Source of the DNA: Chloroflexota bacterium
Lineage (GTDB): Bacteria; Chloroflexota; Anaerolineae; Aggregatilineales; J027
Direction: 5' to 3'
Length of the DNA stretch: 64,000 bases
Assembly: GCA_013112715.1 (NCBI GenBank)
Contig: JABFGB010000003.1
Span: forward strand, 62,001-126,000
Below, in pieces: positions 35,850 to 44,874 of the stretch; position 1 is the first letter of the stretch, and each line of letters starts with the position of its first letter. Below the pieces are notes generated by a model. The model saw only the letters and a list, made by a program, of their open reading frames with translations. It was not told the origin of the DNA and did not search any database. The position numbers and the translations under genes are program-made.

Positions 35850-35877
35850 TTGCGCACATCTCGCCAATTTGTAGTAT
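35850..35877 (+). promoter_or_regulatory. Putative promoter of the propeller gene
   Basis: TTGCGC (35850-35855) and TAGTAT (35872-35877) are spaced by 16 bases, about 50 bases before the GTG start at 35926. Confidence 0.3.
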
Positions 35878-35925
35878 CCTATAGCGCGTTGTGTTGATGC
35901 TCGTAAACGGCTAAGGAGTCTTCTT

Positions 35926-37125
35926 GTGAAACGAATGCGCGTATTCCTCTTTGCGCTGCTGATCCTGCTGATTGGTGCTGCTGGACAGGTGTTTCCCGCC
36001 AAAGGGCAGGGCGGCTACCAATGGCCTGCTCCGCTGAACCCCGGCCAAATGCCGACCAATAATCCCATGCTGCCACCCGTAACAGCCATGCCCACACCGC
36101 CGCTTCCAGAGCCATTGATCCCCGGCACGCTGTTTTTTAATATTCAGGATTTTTCCGATGGCTATCGTATCCTCAATCTGACCCTCGACAGCCGTTTGTA
36201 TGCCTATAACATCAGCAACCGCGACGGCGTTTATCCGGTCAGCAACAACGGACAATATGGCATCGTCAAAGAATTGGAAAATGAGACCACCTCTACCTGT
36301 GCCATCATTGATTTGCTAACAGGCTTAGAAGTAGATCGTTTCGAGACCGATAGTGCGTGTGCCGCTACCTTCTGGTCGCCCGATAGCACCCGCATTTTGT
36401 TTACCACCCTCGACGAACAAGGCAATTCAGCCCTCGCTATCCGCCAAGACGCCCAAAATACGATCTTCCGCCCCCGTCCGGCAGGTGAGGTGGATATGGG
36501 TGGGATTTCACCAGAGGCCAATTTCATCTATATCGCGCAGGGATGGGTCTCCGACTCGGTAGTAACGTTCGACATGGGGTTACAGGGGGCGCTTTCTCAG
36601 CAGTTATTTGCACGGGTTGGCGCGCTAGATGCTGCTTATCCGGCCAAAGACTTGACGTTGGAGCAGACGGGACGCCGTTTTGTGACATGGCGCTCTGCCC
36701 AGCCGCTGGAAAGTTTCTTCCGGGGATTATGGCTGACCGATGTGGCTGATGAGGGCAACAGTTTCCCCCTAGCTCCGGCTGGTACAATCGCATGGTTTTC
36801 GGCTTATGCCCCCGACGATACAGCAATCGTCTATTGGGCGGCCACCGAAGGCGCGTTTGGCCCGGTCCACCCACTGCGACTGGTGGTTTATGTCCCGGCA
36901 ACGGATGAACAAAAGGTGCTGCTGCAATTCGACGGCCCCTCCGGTGAAAATCTGGTCACTCGCCCCGGCATTATTGTCTGGAATCCCGAAGGCATCTATT
37001 TCCATATTTCGCAGCAAGAAGGCTCACCCAGCCCCTTGCAGACCGGGACATATCGTATTCAACCCGATGGCTCAAATCTAGAATACGTCACACCGGAATT
37101 GCTATGGAGCAGTTTGTTGCCGTAA
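35926..37125 (+). CDS. Secreted beta-propeller (TolB/WD40-like) protein
   Basis: The 399-residue protein begins with a signal peptide: KRMR, then a hydrophobic run (FLFALLILLIGAAG) and a likely cleavage site near AKG. A Pro-rich linker (about 35-60) precedes repeated strand units of propeller type, such as 'FWSPDSTRILFTTLDEQGN', 'ISPEANFIYIAQGWVSDS' and 'PGIIVWNPEGIYFHISQQEG'. The start is GTG with AAGGAG 7 bases upstream. Propellers of this kind bind proteins or glycans outside the cell. No Tol system is linked. A specific role is not visible. Confidence 0.78.
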   Translation: MKRMRVFLFALLILLIGAAGQVFPAKGQGGYQWPAPLNPGQMPTNNPMLPPVTAMPTPPLPEPLIPGTLFFNIQDFSDGYRILNLTLDSRLYAYNISNRDGVYPVSNNGQYGIVKELENETTSTCAIIDLLTGLEVDRFETDSACAATFWSPDSTRILFTTLDEQGNSALAIRQDAQNTIFRPRPAGEVDMGGISPEANFIYIAQGWVSDSVVTFDMGLQGALSQQLFARVGALDAAYPAKDLTLEQTGRRFVTWRSAQPLESFFRGLWLTDVADEGNSFPLAPAGTIAWFSAYAPDDTAIVYWAATEGAFGPVHPLRLVVYVPATDEQKVLLQFDGPSGENLVTRPGIIVWNPEGIYFHISQQEGSPSPLQTGTYRIQPDGSNLEYVTPELLWSSLLP

Positions 37126-37271
37126 AGTCAGTTTTCAAATCGGACGATTAGCGGCTTATTCCCCAACGCGGGTCTTGCGTCTCCGTTGGGGATAATCTAC
37201 ACTCTCCCGCGCTAAGAATATAAACAACATGCTGCTCCATAAATGGGGGGCAGTTGAAGGAGCTTTGGAAG

Positions 37272-37907
37272 ATGTTGAAGTCTCATTCCTTGTGGGGGAA
37301 ACGTGCTGTTTTCGCGGTGGTGATCGTAACAGCATTTTTGGCGGGCACCGTTGCCAATCCATTTCAGTCAGCCCAAGCCAAACCCAACCGCGACGGGTTT
37401 AGCAATCAAATTATCGAAATTTCATCCGGTGTGACCCGCGATAACCCAGTAGTGGTCTATGCGCTGCCCGATTCAACCTCTGAAAAACTCGATACCCTGT
37501 TATGGGGGGATCGTGTGTTGTATCGTGGTATCGAACAGACCGATCCGGCGGGTGTGCGTTGGCGTCAGGTGGATTTAGCCGAGGGCATTACGGGCTGGAT
37601 CACCGCCAGCTTAGATGACCTGAACACTAAGCGCTTGGTTATCAGCGACGCCGTATTCACTACCCCCGGCATTGGTGTTGGTGTAGCTATCACGGTTACT
37701 GCCGATGGCAATGGCGCGAACCTGCGCGAAAATCCAACCGTTGGTGCGACTCGCGTCCGCAAATTGACCACTGGCGAAACCCTGACCGTTGTCGCTGGCC
37801 CTTATCAAGCCGAATATTTCGTCTGGTGGCAGGTACAAGATTCCAGTGGCGCGATGGGCTGGGTTGTGGACGTGCAGGCGTGGTTTACCGCTCCGGTAGC
37901 CCAATAA
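37272..37907 (+). CDS. Secreted protein with two SH3-like domains
   Basis: The 211-residue protein has a signal sequence (KSHSLWGKRAVFAVVIVTAFLAG) and then two bacterial SH3 repeats. The first is about 45-115 (VVYALPDSTSEKLDTLLWGDRVLY...GITGWI), the second about 140-208 (GANLRENPTVGATRVRKLTTGETLTVV...GAMGWVVD). Such modules bind cell-wall peptides. The ATG at 37272 has GAAGGAG at 37256-37262; a TTG at 37254 also reads in frame. No catalytic domain is fused to it, so it may be a wall-binding partner. Confidence 0.82.
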   Translation: MLKSHSLWGKRAVFAVVIVTAFLAGTVANPFQSAQAKPNRDGFSNQIIEISSGVTRDNPVVVYALPDSTSEKLDTLLWGDRVLYRGIEQTDPAGVRWRQVDLAEGITGWITASLDDLNTKRLVISDAVFTTPGIGVGVAITVTADGNGANLRENPTVGATRVRKLTTGETLTVVAGPYQAEYFVWWQVQDSSGAMGWVVDVQAWFTAPVAQ

Positions 37908-37939
37908 CTGCTCGTCATCCTAATTTGAACTGAATTGCG

Positions 37940-37967
37940 CAGGCGGGTTCACGGACTCGCCTGTTTT
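37940..37967 (+). terminator. Terminator after the SH3-domain gene
   Basis: CAGGCG (37940-37945) pairs with CGCCTG (37958-37963), followed on the plus strand by TTTTATT. The stem core is similar to the terminators near 12931 and 22751. Confidence 0.75.
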
Positions 37968-39253
37968 ATTGGGGCATATTCATTCAAAATCTCATTGGCA
38001 AGATCGTTAAGTGCCGATAACTCCTGTTCTAGTGTCGTCGGGTCATCCAAAATCCGCCCAATAGCAAATTCAATTTCCAGCCGTACCACGTCCTGCGCCG
38101 CCACACTTGGCTCAAAGTATCCCCCTTGATTCACCATCCCCCACACCGCCCGCCATTGTGGATAAAAATCCTCGGCCATCAATTCCCCTGCTGATAATCG
38201 AATCGACAAGCTGCCTGTCGCTCGATTCCATGCTGCATTGATGCCCGGTGATACCCACCAGCGCAAAAACAGCCATGCCGCGAGATCAGCCTCCGGTGAA
38301 TGGCTAAAAATACTGAGCGTCGGGCCGGAAATATACGGTTTATTGGAGAGGGGGGTAACCTGCCACTCAAACGGATTTTCGCTCTGTCGAATAGCATCCC
38401 GAATAATGGGTAGAGCCGATGTGGTGCCAAAATAAAACAGACTGTGACCTGCCGTAAATTCGTCTTGGGCCGCGAAGGGGGTCGTTTGACGGACAACGCA
38501 GCCTTCCGCCAGTAAATGGTTCATCATTTCCAGCGATTTGCGCATCCCCTCAGTGTTTAAGGTGTAAGCCGTCCCATCGAAAATCAGATTGCCATTCGTC
38601 GTCGCCAACCCCGCCCATACCGGAGCACGTGTCTCCAATTGAAAGGCCGGGGCGTCGGTTTGTGCAAAATAGTCGCAGGCTATTTCACCCAGTTCCGTCA
38701 AACTCGTTGGCACTGAATCAAAGCCAATTTCCTTGAGCGCCGTCATATTGACATAGAGCGTTTCGGCAAACAGGCGTTCGGGCCAACCCAACTGAGTATT
38801 GGTAAATGGATCATGGCCCAATTCCGATATGCCGGGGACAAAATCGGCCTCATCCTCAAACCCCCATTCTACATCTTGGATAAATGGGGTCAAATCCAAA
38901 ATCGGGCCACCCAATGCAAATGTGGCGGTTTCATAGGGTGCGGTGACGAAAATATTCGGTAGACTGCGGTTCTCTGGCGGTGTAGTCAATTGCAGAATGA
39001 TCTGGTCATAAAGCAGACCGGGAGTTTGCCAACTGCGCGGTTCAACGGTAATCTTCCATTCGTTTTCTACGTTAAATTGCGCCACCAACTCATTTAATGC
39101 CCTTTCGCGTTCACCCGTGTGGGGATGCCAAAAGATGATGGTTTGACCAATCGGGTCAACCGATTGAGCATGGCTGTTGGTGGACGGCAGCGCGATAGCC
39201 ATCAGAAGCGCCATCAGGCAGCAGAATAAAAGGGAGTGGGTTGGCGTTTTCAA
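37949..39253 (-). CDS. Extracellular solute-binding protein (ABC-importer type), orphan
   Basis: Family-1 solute-binding proteins capture sugars or other solutes and deliver them to ABC permeases. The 434-residue protein has a signal peptide of about 28 residues ending SHAQ and then 'GQTIIFWHPHTGERERALNELVAQFN', the usual start of the mature fold. Later come 'YETATFALGGPILDLTPF' and the C-terminal 'INAAWNRATGSLSIR'. It lacks a lipobox Cys, and there are no permease or ATPase genes next to it. The TTG start follows GAGGG. The terminator of the convergent SH3 gene overlaps its end. Confidence 0.85.
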   Translation of the reverse strand: MKTPTHSLLFCCLMALLMAIALPSTNSHAQSVDPIGQTIIFWHPHTGERERALNELVAQFNVENEWKITVEPRSWQTPGLLYDQIILQLTTPPENRSLPNIFVTAPYETATFALGGPILDLTPFIQDVEWGFEDEADFVPGISELGHDPFTNTQLGWPERLFAETLYVNMTALKEIGFDSVPTSLTELGEIACDYFAQTDAPAFQLETRAPVWAGLATTNGNLIFDGTAYTLNTEGMRKSLEMMNHLLAEGCVVRQTTPFAAQDEFTAGHSLFYFGTTSALPIIRDAIRQSENPFEWQVTPLSNKPYISGPTLSIFSHSPEADLAAWLFLRWWVSPGINAAWNRATGSLSIRLSAGELMAEDFYPQWRAVWGMVNQGGYFEPSVAAQDVVRLEIEFAIGRILDDPTTLEQELSALNDLANEILNEYAPIKQASP

Positions 39254-39310
39254 TCCGGCAGGCCCTCATGTGCGTAAGTTTACAAAACAAAGATTAATCG
39301 GAGTAGCACA

Positions 39311-40657
39311 ATGAAACAAGGTTTTTTTGCATTAGCGACTATACTGCTTGTAGGGACACTTGGTCTGGTGGTGGTGTTCGGTGGGCCAGCATTGGCGGCG
39401 GGCCGTCAACAGCAGCCTTTTTTGCCAACCGCTACCTTTTTACCTGTCGAGAATTTGGACTATACACTTGAAACTGTCGCCTTGACCGCTGACCCTATTA
39501 TATTTGAGGATCAGACCGTTGATGGTTATGTCTTTTCTAATATGACCTATGTGACCCAATACCCACAGGGGATGCAGTTCACCGTGACCATTACCCCACC
39601 CGAAGGCCGTGAAATTTTAGGCGTCAATGTCATGTATGAATCGGCGGGGGGTGGCAGGGGGCGTGCCCAAGCTGATTTAACGGCTAATCCCAATGAATGG
39701 CAGGGGGTTCCTTTTGATCGTGGCGGCCTTCCCCCTTGGCAGAAATTTAAGATCACCTTCCGTGTCAGTGACGATTCTGGCGCTTCTATCGAGACAGCCC
39801 CCGTGGATGTGGTCTATATTGATCCGACCCGTGAATGGTATCGTATCGAAAGCCAAGATGTCATCGCCTATTGGTTCGACTTTCCGGAGGAATTAGGCAT
39901 TGAGGTCGTGACGGCCTTTGCCCAAGTGCGCGACAAATATGAAAAAGGCTTTGGTGGCTTATTGCCCTTCAAGCCCATCGTGGTGATTTTCCCACCCGGC
40001 GATTCGATTGGCGAATTTGAGCCGGGCGGCATTGCCAATCCCCGTACCACCGGACAAGCCAGTGATGATACCCAATCGGCAGTGCTGCGTGTGCGGGGCT
40101 TAGAAATTGAAGAAATTCGTAAGGATTGTATCTGGAATGAGCCGCGTGATTTGGCATGGCAGATGCGTTTTGCCGCCTCAGTAGCAACCCACGAAGTGGC
40201 CCATCTCTATCAATATGAATTTTTTGATGGTCGTGGCCCCGCATGGTGGATTGAAGGACAGGCGACCTTTTTTGAAACTGATTCCGGCCCATTCGATCAG
40301 CGGATGCGCCATTTAGCCGAAATGGGGGTAGACTTGGCGACCCTCCAAGATCAAGGGCCAAGCGGCATGGTCGGCTCACCTGCGGCGGATGGTTGCACCC
40401 ATCTCGGTTATGAAATGGGCACTTCCTTTATCAATTGGCTGGTCAACACCTATGGCGGCTATGATATGCACCGTCAAATCGTCGAATTGATGGATTCTAA
40501 TGTGAGTTTGCCGAACGCATTGGAGCAGGTGACGGGTGTTACCTTTTTGGATTTGGAGCGTCAGTGGCGCACGTACATTGGCCTCAATCCTGAGCCGGTG
40601 ATTCCCCCGACGTTGGAATATCAGTTCCCCGCCACCCCCACTCCCTTCGGACAATAG
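39311..40657 (+). CDS. Secreted HExxH metallopeptidase (MA-like gluzincin)
   Basis: The 448-residue protein has a signal peptide (MKQGFFALATILLVGTLGLVVVFGG). The first 170 mature residues are beta-rich. The active site ATHEVAHLY has zinc ligands H294 and H298 with base E295; the third ligand is probably E315 in WWIEGQATFFE, the gluzincin arrangement found in peptidase-MA-like domains. A helical region after it contains 'LGYEMGTSFINWLVNTYGGYDMHR'. The target is unknown; it is probably a surface peptidase. A stem-loop follows at 40673-40700. The divergent solute-binding protein lies 57 bases away. Confidence 0.85.
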   Translation: MKQGFFALATILLVGTLGLVVVFGGPALAAGRQQQPFLPTATFLPVENLDYTLETVALTADPIIFEDQTVDGYVFSNMTYVTQYPQGMQFTVTITPPEGREILGVNVMYESAGGGRGRAQADLTANPNEWQGVPFDRGGLPPWQKFKITFRVSDDSGASIETAPVDVVYIDPTREWYRIESQDVIAYWFDFPEELGIEVVTAFAQVRDKYEKGFGGLLPFKPIVVIFPPGDSIGEFEPGGIANPRTTGQASDDTQSAVLRVRGLEIEEIRKDCIWNEPRDLAWQMRFAASVATHEVAHLYQYEFFDGRGPAWWIEGQATFFETDSGPFDQRMRHLAEMGVDLATLQDQGPSGMVGSPAADGCTHLGYEMGTSFINWLVNTYGGYDMHRQIVELMDSNVSLPNALEQVTGVTFLDLERQWRTYIGLNPEPVIPPTLEYQFPATPTPFGQ

Positions 40658-40672
40658 ATTTTTCATAGGCAA

Positions 40673-40700
40673 GGGTATAGGTCGTCTTTGGCCTATGCCC
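40673..40700 (+). terminator. Stem-loop after the metallopeptidase gene
   Basis: GGGTATAGG (40673-40681) pairs with CCTATGCCC (40692-40700) with one T-G wobble. It lies 16 bases after the stop. No strong T run follows. Confidence 0.5.
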
Positions 40701-40745
40701 TACCACAAAACCCCCTTATTTAACGGTCAAATTCGCGTCAACTGA

Positions 40746-40832
40746 TATAATGTACATCCATAAATCCGTAACCACGGTTACGAATTCAAACAATACTTAT
40801 ATAACTCACAATAATAGAACGCATATTCTATT
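40746..40832. promoter_or_regulatory. AT-rich palindromic region next to the RAYT-like gene
   Basis: TATAAT occurs at 40746-40751. CGTAACC-AC-GGTTACG (40767-40782) is a perfect 7-bp inverted repeat with a 2-base centre. AATAGAA-CGCATA-TTCTATT (40813-40832) is another perfect 7-bp inverted repeat. All lie within 100 bases of the 3' end of the RAYT-like gene, and no plus-strand gene follows. Confidence 0.5.
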
Positions 40833-40848
40833 TCGAACTTGGTAACTT

Positions 40849-41358
40849 TCACGGTTGATAACTGCTATAAGGCCAATCAGCGGGGTGACTCACCAACCCA
40901 AGCATGACCGGCTTAAAAATCAAATCCGCCACCTTGTTGGAGACCGCATAGGGGCTTTCCAACAATTGGGTGTGATACCCCGCCTGCCAAATTTGATAGA
41001 CCGGTGCGTTCCATGCCGGATTAAAAAACGTGATGCTGTCCATCAAGTCCTCGTCATTGGTCAAAATCTGCTGAGTCAGACTGAGCGTGCTGGCTTCCTT
41101 AAACGTCTCTACATACAGGTGATAATCGCGTTCGGCCTCCACCTCCAACACAAACTGCACACTTTCCGGCAGCACCACATAGCCCCACAGTTGATGATTG
41201 GGGTGGATGGCGGCGGTGGTCGCTTTCAATTGCGCAATCACGGCGGCGGCAAGATGCGGTTTTGCCAACAGCGGCACTTGGTTAAATGTCGGCACAGTAC
41301 AAAAAAACCGATACGGCTCATCCGGCTCTGGTTGATGGCGATAGAGTGGGTTGTGCAT
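40849..41358 (-). CDS. Degenerate REP-associated transposase-like (Y1/RAYT) protein
   Basis: This 169-residue protein follows the RAYT layout from end to end. An opening 'PYRFFCTVPTFNQVPLL' strand is followed by a helix, then WGYVVLPESVQFVLE (where active members have ...MPNHVHLLL). Later come 'IWQAGYHTQLLES' and the ending 'KPVMLGLVSHPADWPYSSY' (NPV..GLV..PxDWxxSS). The HUH metal motif is replaced by S-V-Q, and no Tyr is seen in the ETFKEAST helix where the catalytic Tyr normally lies. The frame is fully open, so the gene looks kept for another role rather than broken. mutS starts just beyond it and may share a transcript (12-base gap). Confidence 0.68.
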   Translation of the reverse strand: MHNPLYRHQPEPDEPYRFFCTVPTFNQVPLLAKPHLAAAVIAQLKATTAAIHPNHQLWGYVVLPESVQFVLEVEAERDYHLYVETFKEASTLSLTQQILTNDEDLMDSITFFNPAWNAPVYQIWQAGYHTQLLESPYAVSNKVADLIFKPVMLGLVSHPADWPYSSYQP

Positions 41359-41370
41359 AAGGGCAACTCG

Positions 41371-43986
41371 CTACTCCTCTTTTGCCATGCGCTGTAATTC
41401 ATACAATTTGGTCAGCGCGTCAATTGGCGAAAGCGTGTTGATTTCCAACCGCCGCAGTTCATCCATGACCGGATGCCGCTTGTCATCAAACAGCGAGATT
41501 TGATAGTCCGAATCCTTTTTGCGCTTCTTAACGCGGAAATCACTGGCTTGGCTTTCCAATTGGCCCAGAATTTCATTGGCCCGGTTGATGACTGCTTTGG
41601 GAATCCCCGCCAATTTAGCCACATGCACCCCATACGAACGATCCGCGCCCCCCGGCTGAACATGATGCAAAAACACCACGTGGTCGCCTTCCTCTGCCAC
41701 TGCCACATTGTAATTCCGAACACGTGGCAGGATATTTTCGAGTTCGGTCAGTTCATGATAGTGGGTAGCAAATAAGGTCTTGCAGCCAAGTCGCGGGTTA
41801 TTATGCAGATATTCGACCACCGCCCGCGCAATCGCCATGCCATCATAGGTACTGGTGCCGCGCCCAATTTCATCCAGAATGACCAAACTGGCCGGTGTGC
41901 CATGCGCCAGAATCGCGGCGGTTTCGGTCATCTCGACCATAAACGTAGACTGCCCCGCGTGGATTTCATCTTGTGCGCCAACACGGGCAAAAACGCGATC
42001 CACCGGACGGATGGTTGCTGCATCCGCTGGCACGAACGAGCCAATCTGGGCCATCAATACAATCAAGGCCACTTGGCGCATATAGACGCTTTTGCCCGCC
42101 ATATTCGGCCCTGTAATCACGATAATCCGCTGGTTAGGGTCAAAATAGGCATCGTTGGGGACAAACTGCTCCCCCTGTAAGGTGCGCTCCACGACCGGGT
42201 GGCGGCCTTGCTGAATTTCCAATACATCATCTTCGGTCAAGAAGGGCCGTACATAGCCATTTCGCGCCGCTACCTCAGCAAGTCCGGCAAATACGTCCAG
42301 ATGGGCAATGGCTCGGGCCGTTTCCAATAGGGCTTTGCTCTGGCTGCTGATAAAATCACAGAGTTCGCGGAATAGGCGGGTTTCGACCTCAAGGGCGCGT
42401 TCTTCGGCGTTGAGGATTAGTGATTCATACTCTTTCAACTGCGGCGTGATGTAGCGCTCGGCATTGACCAGTGTCTGCTTGCGGAGGTAATCGTCCGGCA
42501 CAAGATTGGTGTTGGCGTGCGAAACCTCGATGTAATAGCCAAAGACCTTGTTAAAGCCAACTTTGAGACTTTTAATGCCTGTCCGGTTGCGCTCGACATT
42601 TTCCAGATTGTCCACATATTCTTTAGCCTCACGTACCGCGAAATAAATCCCGTCCAGTTCATCCGAATACCCTGCCCGAATCACCCCGGTCTGATTCATC
42701 AATGCAGGCACTTCATCGTTGAGGGCGTTGTCAATTTGCTCGCGGATGTCCGGCAGCGGCGCTAAACGTTCGGTGAGGGCGTTCATCTGGGGATGGCTTG
42801 CCACCAGATCACGCAATTCTGGTACAAGGGCGAGGGTGTTGGATAAGGATTGCAGATCACGCGGGCCAGCCTTGCCCATGATGACCCGATTGGTCAGTCG
42901 CTCAAGGTCGGACACTTGTTTGAGCAGAGCAATTAGTTCGGCGCGGAGCGTCCCCTGTGAATAAAAAACCTGCACTGCGTCCAACCGCGCATTGATACGC
43001 TTAATATCCAGCAATGGCTGACCGAGCCAATTTCGCAGCAGGCGTGCCCCCATCGGCGTGACGGTGTGATCCAGCACATCCAACAGCGAACCGCGTGTCC
43101 GGCCTGAACGCAAAGTTTTGATAATTTCCAAATTGGCACGGGTCGAAGCATCCAACGCCATAAACCCGGAAGTCGAGTACGTGCGGATCGAATTGAGATG
43201 CTCCAATGATGAGGGCTGTGTTTCCCCTAGGTAATGCACAATCGCTCCGGCGGCCCGCATTGCCAATGGTTTTTCTTCCAACCCATAGCCTTCAAGCGTG
43301 CGTACTCCAAACTGCCGCAGCAAAATAGACCGCGCCGCGCCTGCCTCAAAGCGATAGTCAGGCAGGGGGGTCAAATTGGTGTCCGGCGGCATGGTCACTT
43401 TGCGTTCCATCCAGCTTTGCGCCATCAAGACCTCACGGGGGGTCAAGCGGGCGAGTTCCTCCAAAACAGCTAGAGGAGTGTTTTCTCCTTGAAATTCGGT
43501 TGCGGCGAACTCACCTGTGGTAATATCTACATAAGCGAGTCCTGCATATGACCATGAGCCACCGTTGTAATCCATCTCTGGTACAAGGGCCAAGAGATAG
43601 TTATTTTGGCGGTCAGCTAGCATGGAGGGCGCGACAATGGTACCGGGGGTAACGACTTGGGTCACTTCGCGGGGAACGATGCCATCAACAGGTTCCGATC
43701 CCATTTGGTCTACCACCGCGACGTGATAGCCCTTTTCAATCAGGCGGGCGATATAATTTTCCGCGGCGTGAAAAGGTACACCTGCCATCGGGACACGCTC
43801 GGATTTACCAAAGGGGCGTCCGGTCAGGGTCAGGTCAAGTTCACGGGCGACAAGCTCGGCATCGTCATCAAAAGTTTCATAAAAATCCCCCATACGAAAG
43901 AAGACAATGGCATGGGGAAAGTTCTTTTTGATGTCAAGGTACTGCTGACGTGAAGGAGTGTTGCTGGATTGTTTGCGATTCATCAT
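41371..43986 (-). CDS. mutS: DNA mismatch repair protein MutS
   Basis: MutS recognises base mismatches and small loops and starts repair. The 871-residue protein has the mismatch-reading FYE motif near 35-37 (MGDFYETFDDDAELV), connector, lever and clamp regions, then the ABC ATPase: Walker A GPNMAGKSVYM, 'QDEIHAGQSTFMVEM', Walker B SLVILDEIGRGTST and 'ATHYHEL'. The C-terminal tail (QISLFDDKRHPVMDELRRLEIN) is typical of MutS1. I take the tandem ATG at 43986 as the start. A TATAAT on this strand at 44030-44035 makes the longer in-frame readings unlikely. mutL is not nearby. Confidence 0.97.
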   Translation of the reverse strand: MMNRKQSSNTPSRQQYLDIKKNFPHAIVFFRMGDFYETFDDDAELVARELDLTLTGRPFGKSERVPMAGVPFHAAENYIARLIEKGYHVAVVDQMGSEPVDGIVPREVTQVVTPGTIVAPSMLADRQNNYLLALVPEMDYNGGSWSYAGLAYVDITTGEFAATEFQGENTPLAVLEELARLTPREVLMAQSWMERKVTMPPDTNLTPLPDYRFEAGAARSILLRQFGVRTLEGYGLEEKPLAMRAAGAIVHYLGETQPSSLEHLNSIRTYSTSGFMALDASTRANLEIIKTLRSGRTRGSLLDVLDHTVTPMGARLLRNWLGQPLLDIKRINARLDAVQVFYSQGTLRAELIALLKQVSDLERLTNRVIMGKAGPRDLQSLSNTLALVPELRDLVASHPQMNALTERLAPLPDIREQIDNALNDEVPALMNQTGVIRAGYSDELDGIYFAVREAKEYVDNLENVERNRTGIKSLKVGFNKVFGYYIEVSHANTNLVPDDYLRKQTLVNAERYITPQLKEYESLILNAEERALEVETRLFRELCDFISSQSKALLETARAIAHLDVFAGLAEVAARNGYVRPFLTEDDVLEIQQGRHPVVERTLQGEQFVPNDAYFDPNQRIIVITGPNMAGKSVYMRQVALIVLMAQIGSFVPADAATIRPVDRVFARVGAQDEIHAGQSTFMVEMTETAAILAHGTPASLVILDEIGRGTSTYDGMAIARAVVEYLHNNPRLGCKTLFATHYHELTELENILPRVRNYNVAVAEEGDHVVFLHHVQPGGADRSYGVHVAKLAGIPKAVINRANEILGQLESQASDFRVKKRKKDSDYQISLFDDKRHPVMDELRRLEINTLSPIDALTKLYELQRMAKEE

Positions 43987-44140
43987 GAAAATTTTAGGCT
44001 TTTTTCGGTTGGGAAGCAGGTGAGTATCCATTATAATGTTAATTGTAGCAGGCAAGGGGGAAAAGATGCAGTCTTGAGGGGCCTGCAAGGAGCAAATACA
44101 TCTTAGAGTACAATTTAGTAACAGGTGATGGGAGCTACAT

Positions 44141-44842
44141 ATGGGAGCCAAAACGACCATTCTAGTGATTGATGATGATGAAATCATCCAAAAACTGATC
44201 ACAACGAACTGCGAACGCGAAGGGTATCATGTCGTCGTGGCTTCAAATGGGCGAGACGGACTGCGGATGCTTTACCAGAACAAGATTCATCTGGTTGTTC
44301 TGGATTTGGGTTTACCGGATATGGATGGGTACATGGTGTGCCAGCGTATCCGTGAGGTGAGCAAAGTTCCGGTGGTGATGCTAACTGCCTTTAATGAGCC
44401 AGATTATATCGTGCGTGGCTTTGACGTTGGGGCGGATGATTACATCGAAAAACCCTTTAATAAAGAAGTGTTGATGGCCCGGATTCGCGCCAACCTGCGG
44501 CGGGCTTCAACCCCCTACACACCGACGCGCAGTGGTATTCAATACAATGATCGCTATCTTTCGATTAATTTGGATGAGCGCCGCGTGATGGTCAACGGTT
44601 CACCCGCCAAGCTGACCCCTATCGAATTTAAGCTGTTGGAGATGTTGGTTCGCTTTGCCCCGCGTGTCGTGGATTACCGTGCCTTGCTCGAAAATGTGTG
44701 GGGCTTTGAATATATCAACGATATAGACTATCTGCGCGTTTATATTTGGCATCTTCGCAAGAAGATTGAAGTAGACCCCCAACAGCCTACTTACATCCTC
44801 AACGAAATGGGTGTTGGCTACCGCTTCGAACACCAGCACTAG
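44141..44842 (+). CDS. OmpR/PhoB-family response regulator
   Basis: The 233-residue protein has a receiver domain with acidic residues DDDE at 11-14 and the phospho-acceptor D55 in LVVLDLGLPDMDGY, the switch Thr near 81 (VVMLTAF) and the conserved Lys in ADDYIEKPFN. The DNA-binding winged helix (about 135-230) has 'LTPIEFKLLEMLVRFAPRVVDYRALLENVWG' and ends 'YILNEMGVGYRFE'. No kinase gene is adjacent, so it is an orphan here. GATGGGAGC lies before the ATG. Confidence 0.94.
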   Translation: MGAKTTILVIDDDEIIQKLITTNCEREGYHVVVASNGRDGLRMLYQNKIHLVVLDLGLPDMDGYMVCQRIREVSKVPVVMLTAFNEPDYIVRGFDVGADDYIEKPFNKEVLMARIRANLRRASTPYTPTRSGIQYNDRYLSINLDERRVMVNGSPAKLTPIEFKLLEMLVRFAPRVVDYRALLENVWGFEYINDIDYLRVYIWHLRKKIEVDPQQPTYILNEMGVGYRFEHQH

Positions 44843-44874
44843 CGATTCTCAACTCAATATAGTCTCCGCCGCAC

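Noticed and set aside
40849..44035. Mobile element around the RAYT-like gene
   Set aside because: No terminal repeats or target duplications are visible, and mutS next to it is intact.
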